A stretch of DNA of 5,964 nucleotides, taken from the NCBI GenBank assembly GCA_045654545.1, contig JAZONO010000082.1, forward strand, positions 1 through 5,964, in the 5' to 3' direction. This document shows positions 1-5,469 of the stretch, piece after piece. The number at the start of each line of letters is the position of its first letter. The stretch's first letter is position 1. Origin of the DNA: SIG588 sp045654545 (GTDB lineage Bacteria; Bacillota; Clostridia; Oscillospirales; Acutalibacteraceae). The notes under the pieces are model-generated. The model ran no database searches, had not been told where the DNA came from, and saw only the letters and a list, made by a program, of their open reading frames with translations. Position numbers and translations under genes: made by a program.

Positions 1-169
1 TGTAAACGGTGACGAAAAAGTGGATTCCACCGATGCACGTCTGGCTCTTCAAGCGGCGGTGGGAAAGGTGACCCTCACCGAAAAGCAAACGGCCGCCGCC
101 GATGTAAACGGCGACGGCGCGGTGGATTCCACCGATGCGCGAATGATCTTGCAACAAAGCATCGCTTGA
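1..169 (+). CDS. C-terminal type I dockerin domain of a truncated secreted protein (5' end outside window)
   Basis: An open frame enters from the left edge (first whole codon at base 2) and ends at TGA 167-169. It encodes two copies of a calcium-binding dockerin repeat: VNGDEKVDSTDARLALQAAVG and, after a short linker (KVTLTEKQTAAA), DVNGDGAVDSTDARMILQQSIA. Each has the D-x-N-x-D-x-x-x-D-x-x-D loop spacing followed by a hydrophobic F-helix; the first Asp of repeat one is split by the window edge and inferred. In the known family, type I dockerins bind cohesin modules and attach glycoside hydrolases or other secreted proteins to scaffoldins, usually from the extreme C-terminus, as here. Both repeats carry Ser-Thr just before the last loop Asp, the pair known to matter for cohesin recognition in Clostridium thermocellum. 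The catalytic part is outside the window, so the enzyme type is unknown. No terminator follows; the next promoter overlaps the stop codon. Confidence 0.9.
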   Translation, partial: VNGDEKVDSTDARLALQAAVGKVTLTEKQTAAADVNGDGAVDSTDARMILQQSIA

Positions 170-194
170 CAAAACGCGAGGTACATGGTATACT
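166..194 (+). promoter_or_regulatory. SigA-type promoter for the glycosyltransferase gene
   Basis: TTGACA (166-171), a 17-base spacer, then TATACT (189-194) preceded by TGG, which adds an extended -10. The -35 hexamer shares bases with the stop codon (167-169) of the dockerin gene. Transcription should begin near base 201, giving a leader of under 30 bases before the ATG at 229. Confidence 0.85.
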
Positions 195-228
195 TTCTTT
201 AAGATGGTGGACGAAAGGTTGGAACAAA

Positions 229-1188
229 ATGTGTATGGATACAGTGAAGGTAAGCATCGTTTGTGCGGTGTATAATCACGAGAAATACGTTCAAAAGGCG
301 TTGGAAAGTTTTGTTTCGCAGAAAACCGACTTTCGCTATGAAATTATCGTACACGACGATGCATCGACCGATGACAGCGCTCGTATCATAAAGGAATATG
401 CCGAGCGGTATCCGGATCGGATCCGTGCCATTTGTCAAACAGAAAACCAAGTGTCTCAAAAGATTTCGCCGGTTCGCGACATTATGATTCCGCAAGCACG
501 TGGGACATACATCGCTTTGTGCGAAGGTGACGATTATTGGGTGGATGAGAAGAAACTGCAAAAGCAGTTCGACTATATGCAAGCGCATCCGGACTGCACC
601 TTCTGCTTCACAAACGGCAAATGTGAGCAAAACGGTGTGATAAGCCGCAACGTGATCCCGTGGGAAAAACACAACCGGGTATTGCGCCACGAACGCTACG
701 ACATGGTGCACTTGGATCGTTTGGGATACATTCCGACGGCTTCGTTTTTCTTCCCCCGTGAGACGTTTCTTGCTCTGCCCGTCCCTGCACAGGGCGTATT
801 TAAGGGAGATGCCTATTTAAAGTTCGGTCTGACGTTGCAGGGGTATGCGGCGTATATTCCCGATTGCTGTGTGGTATATCGCTATGGTGTTTCCAACTCG
901 GTCACGACACGTTGGCACAAAAGCGAGGAAGAGTATCATCGGTGGACGGATCTGTTTGTCAAGATGTACCGTTGGTTTGACGGGATCACCGAAGGACAGT
1001 ACCACGATATGTTTGAGTATAACGCACTTTGGTGGGAATGTTCGGACTTGCAACGGCAAAAAAACTGGAAAGCGTTGAAGGAAAAACGGTTTCGCCGTTT
1101 GTATAAGCGCGGAGCGCTCAAACAACGGATACGCTTTTTCTTAATGTGCCATGCACAAAGGTTGTTCCGCCGCCTGACACATCAATAA
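229..1188 (+). CDS. Family 2 glycosyltransferase (GT-A fold)
   Basis: A 319-residue protein that probably transfers a sugar from a nucleotide-activated donor to a cell-surface glycan; donor and acceptor are unknown. The N-terminal half is a GT-A domain: VSIVCAVYNHEKYVQKALES at residues 8-27, the nucleotide-binding HDDAS around residues 42-46, and EGDDYW at residues 99-104, which carries the metal-binding DXD-type acidic pair. KLQKQFDYM follows, as is usual in this family. The C-terminal third is rich in Trp, Arg and Lys and ends in a basic tail without a clear membrane segment, so it may associate with the inner face of the membrane (inference). I chose ATG 229 because AAAGG (214-218) lies 10 bases upstream; a TTG at 166 is in frame but lies in the promoter. 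A transcribed-alone layout with promoter and terminator suggests a monocistronic gene. Two sampled 60-base stretches (301-360, 541-600) are about 38% and 50% GC, lower than the roughly 65% in a dinB sample (3601-3660), hinting at transfer. Confidence 0.88.
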   Translation: MCMDTVKVSIVCAVYNHEKYVQKALESFVSQKTDFRYEIIVHDDASTDDSARIIKEYAERYPDRIRAICQTENQVSQKISPVRDIMIPQARGTYIALCEGDDYWVDEKKLQKQFDYMQAHPDCTFCFTNGKCEQNGVISRNVIPWEKHNRVLRHERYDMVHLDRLGYIPTASFFFPRETFLALPVPAQGVFKGDAYLKFGLTLQGYAAYIPDCCVVYRYGVSNSVTTRWHKSEEEYHRWTDLFVKMYRWFDGITEGQYHDMFEYNALWWECSDLQRQKNWKALKEKRFRRLYKRGALKQRIRFFLMCHAQRLFRRLTHQ

Positions 1189-1200
1189 ACGCACAATGTG

Positions 1201-1237
1201 AAAGCCCTTTGTTGTTTCATGCAACAAAGGGCTTTTT
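1201..1237. terminator. Intrinsic terminator between the convergent genes, probably bidirectional
   Basis: A perfect 14-bp stem, AAAGCCCTTTGTTG (1201-1214) with CAACAAAGGGCTTT (1222-1235), encloses a 7-base loop and runs into TTTTT (1233-1237) on the plus strand. It begins 12 bases after the glycosyltransferase stop and lies just beyond the deacetylase stop (TAG read at 1241-1239). Read on the minus strand the tail is only TTT followed by CACATT, so termination in that direction is likely weaker. Confidence 0.9.
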
Positions 1238-1238
1238 G

Positions 1239-2030
1239 CTATGCGGTGAGTTCCGCTATGTCTCCGAACCGATACCCCATTTCCTCATAACGGGTGAGCA
1301 GTTCATCCAATATGGCGGCGTTGGTGGCGGAGGTGCTGTGTAATAAAAGGATTGCTCCATTGTGCACACGGGGAACGAGTTTTTTAAATGCCTCCTCCTT
1401 GGTGGGTTGATCGTCTTGATACCAATCCACGTAGGCAAGACTCCAAAACACGGTAGTGTAGCCGAGTTCGTTCGCAACCTGCAAGTTTTGCTCGCTGTAT
1501 TTCCCCTGCGGCGGACGGTAGAGTTTCGGCATCTCTTGCCCCGTAATCTCTGAAAACGCCTCTTCGGTGGCAGAAAGTTCCGCCAAAAACGCCTCTTTGG
1601 TGGCGATAGCCGACATATCAGGGTGGTGATAGGTATGGTTTGCCACCGTGTGCCCTTCCGCCACCATGCGGCGCACCAGATCGGGTGCGGTTTCCAGATA
1701 ATTCCCCACCAAAAAGAAGGTGGCAGGAGCGTTATGTTTTTGAAGTGCATCCAAAATGGCAGGCGTGTGCCCGTTTTCAAATCCGGCATCAAAGGTGTGG
1801 TAGATCACCTTTTCGTCCGCACCCAAATAATACGCGTTGTATTCCTTCAACTGCTCAGCGGTGGCATTGCCCACGGGACGTTGTCCGTCCACCCTAAAAG
1901 ACAACCCCCAGTTGGTAACGGTGCTGTCCGTTTCCCGTGTGGCAGACATCGCCGCCACGGGGGCGACGATCAGCAGCACGGCACACAACAAAGCGACAAT
2001 CAGATGCCGTCGCCGCAACACAAGTATCAT
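1239..2030 (-). CDS. pdaA: PdaA-like polysaccharide deacetylase (N-acetylmuramic acid de-N-acetylase, spore cortex)
   Basis: A 263-residue exported NodB-fold (carbohydrate esterase 4) protein. Residues 1-30 look like a signal peptide: a basic start (RRRH), a hydrophobic core and a possible cleavage after AMSA. The mature protein opens with NWGLSFR, seen in PdaA proteins. The motifs are TFDAG (79-83, catalytic Asp81), HTYHHP (132-137, metal-binding His132 and His136), RPPQGKYS (172-179), FWSLAYVDW (195-203) and LLLHS (228-232). In the family, PdaA removes the acetyl group from muramic acid in spore peptidoglycan so that muramic-delta-lactam forms, a requirement for cortex lysis at germination. 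ATG 2030 is chosen because GGAGGG lies 7 bases upstream (2043-2038) and the signal peptide begins there; the frame stays open further up, but that stretch overlaps galE. It is the second gene after galE, 43 bases away. The second Asp of the usual TFDDG motif is Ala here; B. subtilis PdaA has Asn, as far as I recall. A vegetative deacetylase is the alternative. Confidence 0.85.
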   Translation of the reverse strand: MILVLRRRHLIVALLCAVLLIVAPVAAMSATRETDSTVTNWGLSFRVDGQRPVGNATAEQLKEYNAYYLGADEKVIYHTFDAGFENGHTPAILDALQKHNAPATFFLVGNYLETAPDLVRRMVAEGHTVANHTYHHPDMSAIATKEAFLAELSATEEAFSEITGQEMPKLYRPPQGKYSEQNLQVANELGYTTVFWSLAYVDWYQDDQPTKEEAFKKLVPRVHNGAILLLHSTSATNAAILDELLTRYEEMGYRFGDIAELTA

Positions 2031-2035
2031 ACAAA

Positions 2036-2069
2036 ATCCCTCCCATTCATGTGTATGAACGGGAGGGAT
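2036..2069 (-). promoter_or_regulatory. Intercistronic hairpin containing the pdaA ribosome binding site
   Basis: In minus-strand RNA, AUCCCUCCCGUUCAU (2069-2055) pairs with AUGAAUGGGAGGGAU (2050-2036) around an ACAC loop: 15 continuous pairs including one G-U. On the plus strand the same position would be an A-C mismatch, so the fold favours the galE-pdaA transcript. The 3' arm contains the GGAGGG site of pdaA, and the 5' arm starts 4 bases after the galE stop (2076-2074). A ribosome finishing galE would open the helix, so translational coupling is the simplest role. The following UUUUGU is too poor in U for a confident terminator but could make a weak one. Confidence 0.75.
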
Positions 2070-2073
2070 CGGA

Positions 2074-3087
2074 TTATTCGCCGTAACCCATCGGGTTTTC
2101 GGATTGCCATTTCCACGAATCGCGGCACATATCGTCGATGTCACGCTTGGCTTCCCAGTGGAGCAGATCGCGTGCTTTTTGGGTGGCGGCATAGCACTCC
2201 GCCAAGTCGCCTGCGCGGCGCGGTGCAATGATATACGGCAGATCTTTGCCGTATACCTTTTCAAACGCATGCACCAGTTCCAGCACGCTGGTGCCGTGCC
2301 CGGTGCCGAGATTGATTGCTTCGGCACCCGTGTGAGTGCGTGCATATTCCACCGCCTTCACGTGACCGAGGGCGAGATCCACCACGTGGATATAGTCGCG
2401 GATTCCCGTGCCGTCGGGGGTGGGGTAATCGTCACCGTACACCGAAAGTTTCTCACGGCGTCCCACCGCCACTTGCAACACGTACGGCATCAAGTTGTTT
2501 GGAATACCGTTCGGATCTTCCCCGATACGTCCGCTTTCGTGTGCACCGATGGGGTTGAAGTAGCGAAGCACCACCGCACTCCATTCGGGATCGGAGGTGC
2601 ACAGATCCTTCAAGATCTCTTCCACCATGTACTTGGTGCGACCGTAGGGGTTGGTGACGTCCCCCGTGGGCAGATCCTCCGTGTAGGGCACGGGATTGTT
2701 GCCGTACACCGTGGCGGAAGAACTGAACACGATGCGCTTCACGCCGTATTTGTTCATCACGCGGCACAGGGTCAGGGTGCCGCCCACGTTGTTGTCAAAA
2801 TACAACAGCGGCTTTTCCACCGATTCACCCACCGCCTTCAAACCGGCAAAGTGGATGACCACGTCGATAATGTTTTCCTCAAAAACACGGCAGAGCGCCG
2901 CTTCATCACGGATGTCCGCCTCATAGAATTTGATTTTCGTATTGCAAAGTTCCTCCACGCGGTGAAGCGGTTCGGGCTTCGAGTTGTAGAAGTTATCCAG
3001 CACCACAATGTCTTGCCCTGCGTTGATGAGTTCCAAGCAGGTGTGACTGCCGATGTATCCGCAGCCGCCGGTGATCAGAATTGCCAT
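2074..3087 (-). CDS. galE: UDP-glucose 4-epimerase
   Basis: A 337-residue cytoplasmic enzyme, about the usual length (E. coli GalE has 338). It interconverts UDP-glucose and UDP-galactose (Leloir pathway) and supplies UDP-galactose for surface glycans. The NAD-binding Rossmann glycine motif GGCGYIGSH is at residues 7-15, followed by VVLDNFYNS at about 28-36. The short-chain dehydrogenase catalytic residues are present: Ser124 in SSSATVYG, and Tyr148 and Lys152 in NPYGRTK. RYFNPIGAHESGRIGED lies in the substrate-binding part and GTGHGTSVLEL towards the end. The start at 3087 follows a strong GGGGAGGGT site (3101-3093) and a perfect promoter. It is the first gene of a two-gene minus-strand unit with pdaA and is divergent from dinB. 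No catalytic residue seems to be missing. Confidence 0.96.
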   Translation of the reverse strand: MAILITGGCGYIGSHTCLELINAGQDIVVLDNFYNSKPEPLHRVEELCNTKIKFYEADIRDEAALCRVFEENIIDVVIHFAGLKAVGESVEKPLLYFDNNVGGTLTLCRVMNKYGVKRIVFSSSATVYGNNPVPYTEDLPTGDVTNPYGRTKYMVEEILKDLCTSDPEWSAVVLRYFNPIGAHESGRIGEDPNGIPNNLMPYVLQVAVGRREKLSVYGDDYPTPDGTGIRDYIHVVDLALGHVKAVEYARTHTGAEAINLGTGHGTSVLELVHAFEKVYGKDLPYIIAPRRAGDLAECYAATQKARDLLHWEAKRDIDDMCRDSWKWQSENPMGYGE

Positions 3088-3116
3088 GAAAGACCCTCCC
3101 CAAAATTGCTGGTTTC

Positions 3117-3145
3117 AGTATACCGCACTTTTTCGGGCGTGTCAA
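3117..3145 (-). promoter_or_regulatory. SigA-type promoter for galE-pdaA
   Basis: On the minus strand, TTGACA (3145-3140), 17 bases, then TATACT (3122-3117). Both hexamers are at or one base from consensus. Transcription should begin near 3110, about 23 bases before the galE ATG. Its -35 lies 11 bases from the -35 of the divergent dinB promoter. Confidence 0.88.
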
Positions 3146-3156
3146 TCGCTTTTCAC

Positions 3157-3185
3157 TTGCCAACGGCGCGGAAAGGGGATATAAT
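3157..3185 (+). promoter_or_regulatory. SigA-type promoter for dinB
   Basis: TTGCCA (3157-3162), 17 bases, then a perfect TATAAT (3180-3185). Transcription should begin near 3192, about 28 bases before the ATG at 3220. I saw no LexA-type palindrome (CGAAC-N4-GTTCG form) in or near it, so SOS control is not supported by the sequence. Confidence 0.85.
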
Positions 3186-3219
3186 ATGAGTGTAGACTGT
3201 GCAGAAGGGGGAGGGTACC

Positions 3220-4419
3220 ATGGCCGATCGCACGATATTGCACGCCGATTGCAATGGTTTTTTTGCATCGGTGGAATGTGTGCGCAACCCCAATTTGCGG
3301 CGCGTGCCCATGGCGGTGTGCGGCGATCCCGAACAGCGCCACGGCATCATTTTAGCAAAAAATGAGTTGGCAAAGGCGTATGGCATTGCCACGGCGGAAA
3401 CGGTGTGGCAAGCGCAAAAGAAATGTCCCGAACTGGTGCTTGTGCCCCCTCACCACGATGAATACGAGGAATATTCCCACCGCGTCAACGCCATTTATGC
3501 ACGCTTCACCGATATGGTCGAACCGTTCGGTATTGACGAATCGTGGCTGGACGTGACCGGCAGTCGGTTGTTGTTCGGTGACGGCGTGACCATTGCCGAT
3601 CGCCTGCGCCAAACGGTGCGCGAGGAAACGGGGCTCACCATCTCGGTGGGAGTGTCTTTCAACAAGGTGTTCGCCAAACTGGGCAGTGACTACAAAAAGC
3701 CGGATGCCACCACCCTGTTTGACCGTGCGAGCGTGGAGGAAAAAATCTATCCCTTGCCTGTGACTTCGCTGTTGTACGTGGGGCGCGCGGCGGCGAAAGC
3801 GCTTGAAGGGATGTATATCCGCACCATCGGAGAACTCGCCCGTGCCGACCGTGCGTTTGTGGCGGCACGGCTCGGCAAAATGGGGGAGATGATCCACGAT
3901 TACGCCTGCGGATTGGACGACAGTCCCGTGGCACGTTACGGCGAGCGGCGGGAAGTGAAATCGGTGGGCAACGGCATCACCTTTCCGCACGATTTGGTGG
4001 GGTATGACGAGATTCACACGGGAGTGGTGTTGCTGGCGGACACGGTGGCATCGCGGCTTCGGCGAAGCGGACGGTATGCCACCGTGGTGCAGGTGACCAT
4101 GAAATCCCCGTCACTCCACAGCGTGCAACGGCAGATGGGGGTGCGCGCTACCGACTTGGCGCGCGATCTTGCGGCGGCATCCATGCAGTTGATCCGTCAG
4201 CATTGGGGCGAGAACGCCCCGTTGCGTATGCTCACCATAACGGCATCATCGCTCACCGACGAGCGGCAAAGTGAGCAGTTATCGTTGTTTGAGGATACAC
4301 CCGACGATTACGAAAGACAAAGCCGCATTGCCGGGGCGATGGACAGCATCCGCGGTCGTTTCGGCAGTGATGCCATCGGTCCGGCCGCCACCATGCACAA
4401 CGAATGGGAAAAACATTGA
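3220..4419 (+). CDS. dinB: DNA polymerase IV, Y-family translesion polymerase
   Basis: A 399-residue error-prone polymerase that copies past damaged template bases. The palm and finger motifs are LHADCNGFFASVE (7-19), with metal-binding Asp10 and the likely steric-gate Phe15; GIDESWLDV (104-112), with catalytic Asp106 and Glu107; and SVGVSFNKVFAKLGSDYKKP (142-161), with Lys153 and Lys160. A helix-hairpin-helix thumb follows (LLYVGRAAAKALEGM) and then the little-finger domain. QLSLF at 353-357 is the sliding-clamp binding peptide, and AMDSIRGRFG is a common tail in Clostridial DinB. The clamp peptide sits about 40 residues before the end rather than at the very C-terminus, which is usual for this subgroup. 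ATG 3220 is preceded by a run of AGGGGGAGGG (3205-3215); an in-frame GTG at 3199 has no such site. Stop is TGA 4417-4419. It has its own promoter, and no clear terminator follows. Confidence 0.95.
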   Translation: MADRTILHADCNGFFASVECVRNPNLRRVPMAVCGDPEQRHGIILAKNELAKAYGIATAETVWQAQKKCPELVLVPPHHDEYEEYSHRVNAIYARFTDMVEPFGIDESWLDVTGSRLLFGDGVTIADRLRQTVREETGLTISVGVSFNKVFAKLGSDYKKPDATTLFDRASVEEKIYPLPVTSLLYVGRAAAKALEGMYIRTIGELARADRAFVAARLGKMGEMIHDYACGLDDSPVARYGERREVKSVGNGITFPHDLVGYDEIHTGVVLLADTVASRLRRSGRYATVVQVTMKSPSLHSVQRQMGVRATDLARDLAAASMQLIRQHWGENAPLRMLTITASSLTDERQSEQLSLFEDTPDDYERQSRIAGAMDSIRGRFGSDAIGPAATMHNEWEKH

Positions 4420-4438
4420 CAGGGCGCATTTTTTGCTA

Positions 4439-4467
4439 TTGACTTTACGCGGCAATCGTGGTATATT
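4439..4467 (+). promoter_or_regulatory. SigA-type promoter for the sugar isomerase gene
   Basis: TTGACT (4439-4444), 17 bases, then TATATT (4462-4467) preceded by TGG (extended -10), matching the design of the glycosyltransferase promoter. Transcription should begin near 4474. Read-through from dinB is also possible because I see no terminator in between. Confidence 0.85.
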
Positions 4468-4499
4468 GCAGGTAAGTTAACGAATACGAGGTGTTTTTT

Positions 4500-5273
4500 A
4501 TGCGTTTTGGTGTGTGTGCAGGAGATATCAACCAATTTCCGCTGATCAAAGCGGCGGGATACGATTATGTTGAGTTCCCCATGATGACGCTCGCGACTAT
4601 GAGCGACGAGGACTTTGCCGCGTTCAAGGCGAAGGTGGAGGAGATCGGTCTGCCGGTTGAATGCTACAACATCTTCTCTGTGCCCGGCGTGAAGATCGTG
4701 GGTGATGGGGCCGATTACGATGCCCTCGCCGCCTATGCCGAAAAGGGGTTTGCCCGTGCGGCACAGATCGGTGGTAAGGTCGCGGTCATCGGGTGCGGCG
4801 GTGCGCGCCGCGTCCCCGAGGGCGAGGATTACGACGTGAACTATGCACGCTTTGCCAAACTGCTGGCGATGTGCGGCGAGGTGGCGTCGCGTCACGGTAT
4901 GTACGTGGTGGTGGAGCCGCTCAACGATAAGGAGACCAACCTCATCAACTCGGTGGAGGAAGGCCTGGAAGTATGCCGCGTGGCAAACCACCCGCATGTG
5001 AAATGCCTTGTGGACTTCTATCACGCGTTTATGAGCGGTGAAACGCTGGATGCGGTGCGCGGTGCAGGGGATATGCTCGGTCACGCGCATCTGGCGCGTG
5101 CCAACGAGGATCGCGCCATGCCGTATGCCGAGGACGTGCCGCAGTGTGAAGAATGGGCGGCGGCGCTGAAAGCGTGCGGTTACGATGCGCGCCTCAGTCT
5201 GGAGGGCAATTTCCTTCCCTCGTTTGAGGAAGCCATCGCGCGTTGCCGCGAGATCGTCAAGGCGTTTGCATAA
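4500..5273 (+). CDS. Sugar phosphate isomerase/epimerase, xylose-isomerase-like TIM barrel
   Basis: A 257-residue soluble protein of the AP-endonuclease-2/xylose-isomerase-like superfamily, whose members isomerise or epimerise ketoses, inosose derivatives or hydroxypyruvate with a divalent metal. The barrel begins with MRFGVCAGDINQFPLIKAAG and YDYVEF. Likely metal ligands are in the expected order: Glu139 (VVVEPLND), Asp172 and His175 (VDFYHAF), His195 and/or His197 (GHAHLA) and Glu235 (LSLEGNF). These support an active enzyme, but the substrate cannot be read from the sequence; neighbours give no catabolic operon to help. ATG 4500 is chosen because GAGGTG (4488-4493) lies 6 bases upstream; the in-frame GTG at 4491 is within that site. 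Stop is TAA 5271-5273, followed in frame by a second one (TAA 5274-5276 reads as TAA after the first). The gene seems to be monocistronic, ending at a strong terminator. Confidence 0.88.
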   Translation: MRFGVCAGDINQFPLIKAAGYDYVEFPMMTLATMSDEDFAAFKAKVEEIGLPVECYNIFSVPGVKIVGDGADYDALAAYAEKGFARAAQIGGKVAVIGCGGARRVPEGEDYDVNYARFAKLLAMCGEVASRHGMYVVVEPLNDKETNLINSVEEGLEVCRVANHPHVKCLVDFYHAFMSGETLDAVRGAGDMLGHAHLARANEDRAMPYAEDVPQCEEWAAALKACGYDARLSLEGNFLPSFEEAIARCREIVKAFA

Positions 5274-5284
5274 TAACGAAGAAG

Positions 5285-5319
5285 ACCCCCCACGGCAGAT
5301 TCCTGCCGTGGGGGGTTTG
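5285..5319 (+). terminator. Intrinsic terminator of the sugar isomerase gene
   Basis: A perfect 14-bp GC-rich stem, ACCCCCCACGGCAG (5285-5298) with CTGCCGTGGGGGGT (5303-5316), has a 4-base loop ATTC and a short T tail (TTT, then GTTAT). It begins 11 bases after the stop codon. The tail is short, but the stem is very stable. Confidence 0.9.
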
Positions 5320-5335
5320 TTATGTATGGGTGTAG

Positions 5336-5357
5336 GGACGGGCATCCTTGCCCGTCC
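5336..5357. repeat. REP-like palindrome
   Basis: GGACGGGCA (5336-5344) and TGCCCGTCC (5349-5357) form a perfect 9-bp inverted repeat with loop TCCT, inside a context of the form TGTAGGGACGGGC...CCGTCCGCAAGG. There is no T tail, so it is not an ordinary terminator. The pattern resembles short palindromic intergenic repeats present in many copies in related genomes (from memory; no copy count can be made here). The following bases 5360-5434 hold nothing I recognise. Confidence 0.6.
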
Positions 5358-5434
5358 GCAAGGCGCTTTTGGGATTTTATAGGAAAGAATGCGTTGGTAT
5401 GACAATGTGTTTTTATCTTTCGACAAATTTCTCC

Positions 5435-5463
5435 TTGATTTGTTGCGCAATATATGGTAAACT
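5435..5463 (+). promoter_or_regulatory. SigA-type extended -10 promoter of the structured leader RNA
   Basis: TTGATT (5435-5440), 17 bases, then TAAACT (5458-5463) preceded by TGG (5455-5457, extended -10). The predicted start at about 5470 coincides with the first base of the closing helix of the RNA. The spacer contains the perfect palindrome TTGCGCAA (5443-5450), and a near-perfect inverted repeat overlaps the -35; either could be an operator. Confidence 0.75.
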
Positions 5464-5469
5464 AATCTC

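Noticed and set aside
1..150. Repeated GTGGATTCCACCGATGC blocks as a CRISPR-like or tandem DNA repeat
   Set aside because: The two copies are the coding sequence of the duplicated calcium loop of the dockerin, so the protein explains them.
2028..2050. Tiny minus-strand reading frame of seven codons (from ATG 2050) whose TGA overlaps the pdaA ATG
   Set aside because: It has no ribosome binding site and lies within the hairpin arm; its overlap with the start codon is probably chance.
2104..3189. Long plus-strand open frame (361 codons) antisense to galE
   Set aside because: It is the mirror of the galE coding frame, has no family motif or plausible ribosome binding site, and galE has full motif support.
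4416..4442. TTGACA at the dinB stop as the -35 of the sugar isomerase promoter
   Set aside because: At 17 bases spacing the -10 would be TATTGA, much poorer than the TTGACT-N17-TATATT promoter 23 bases further on.
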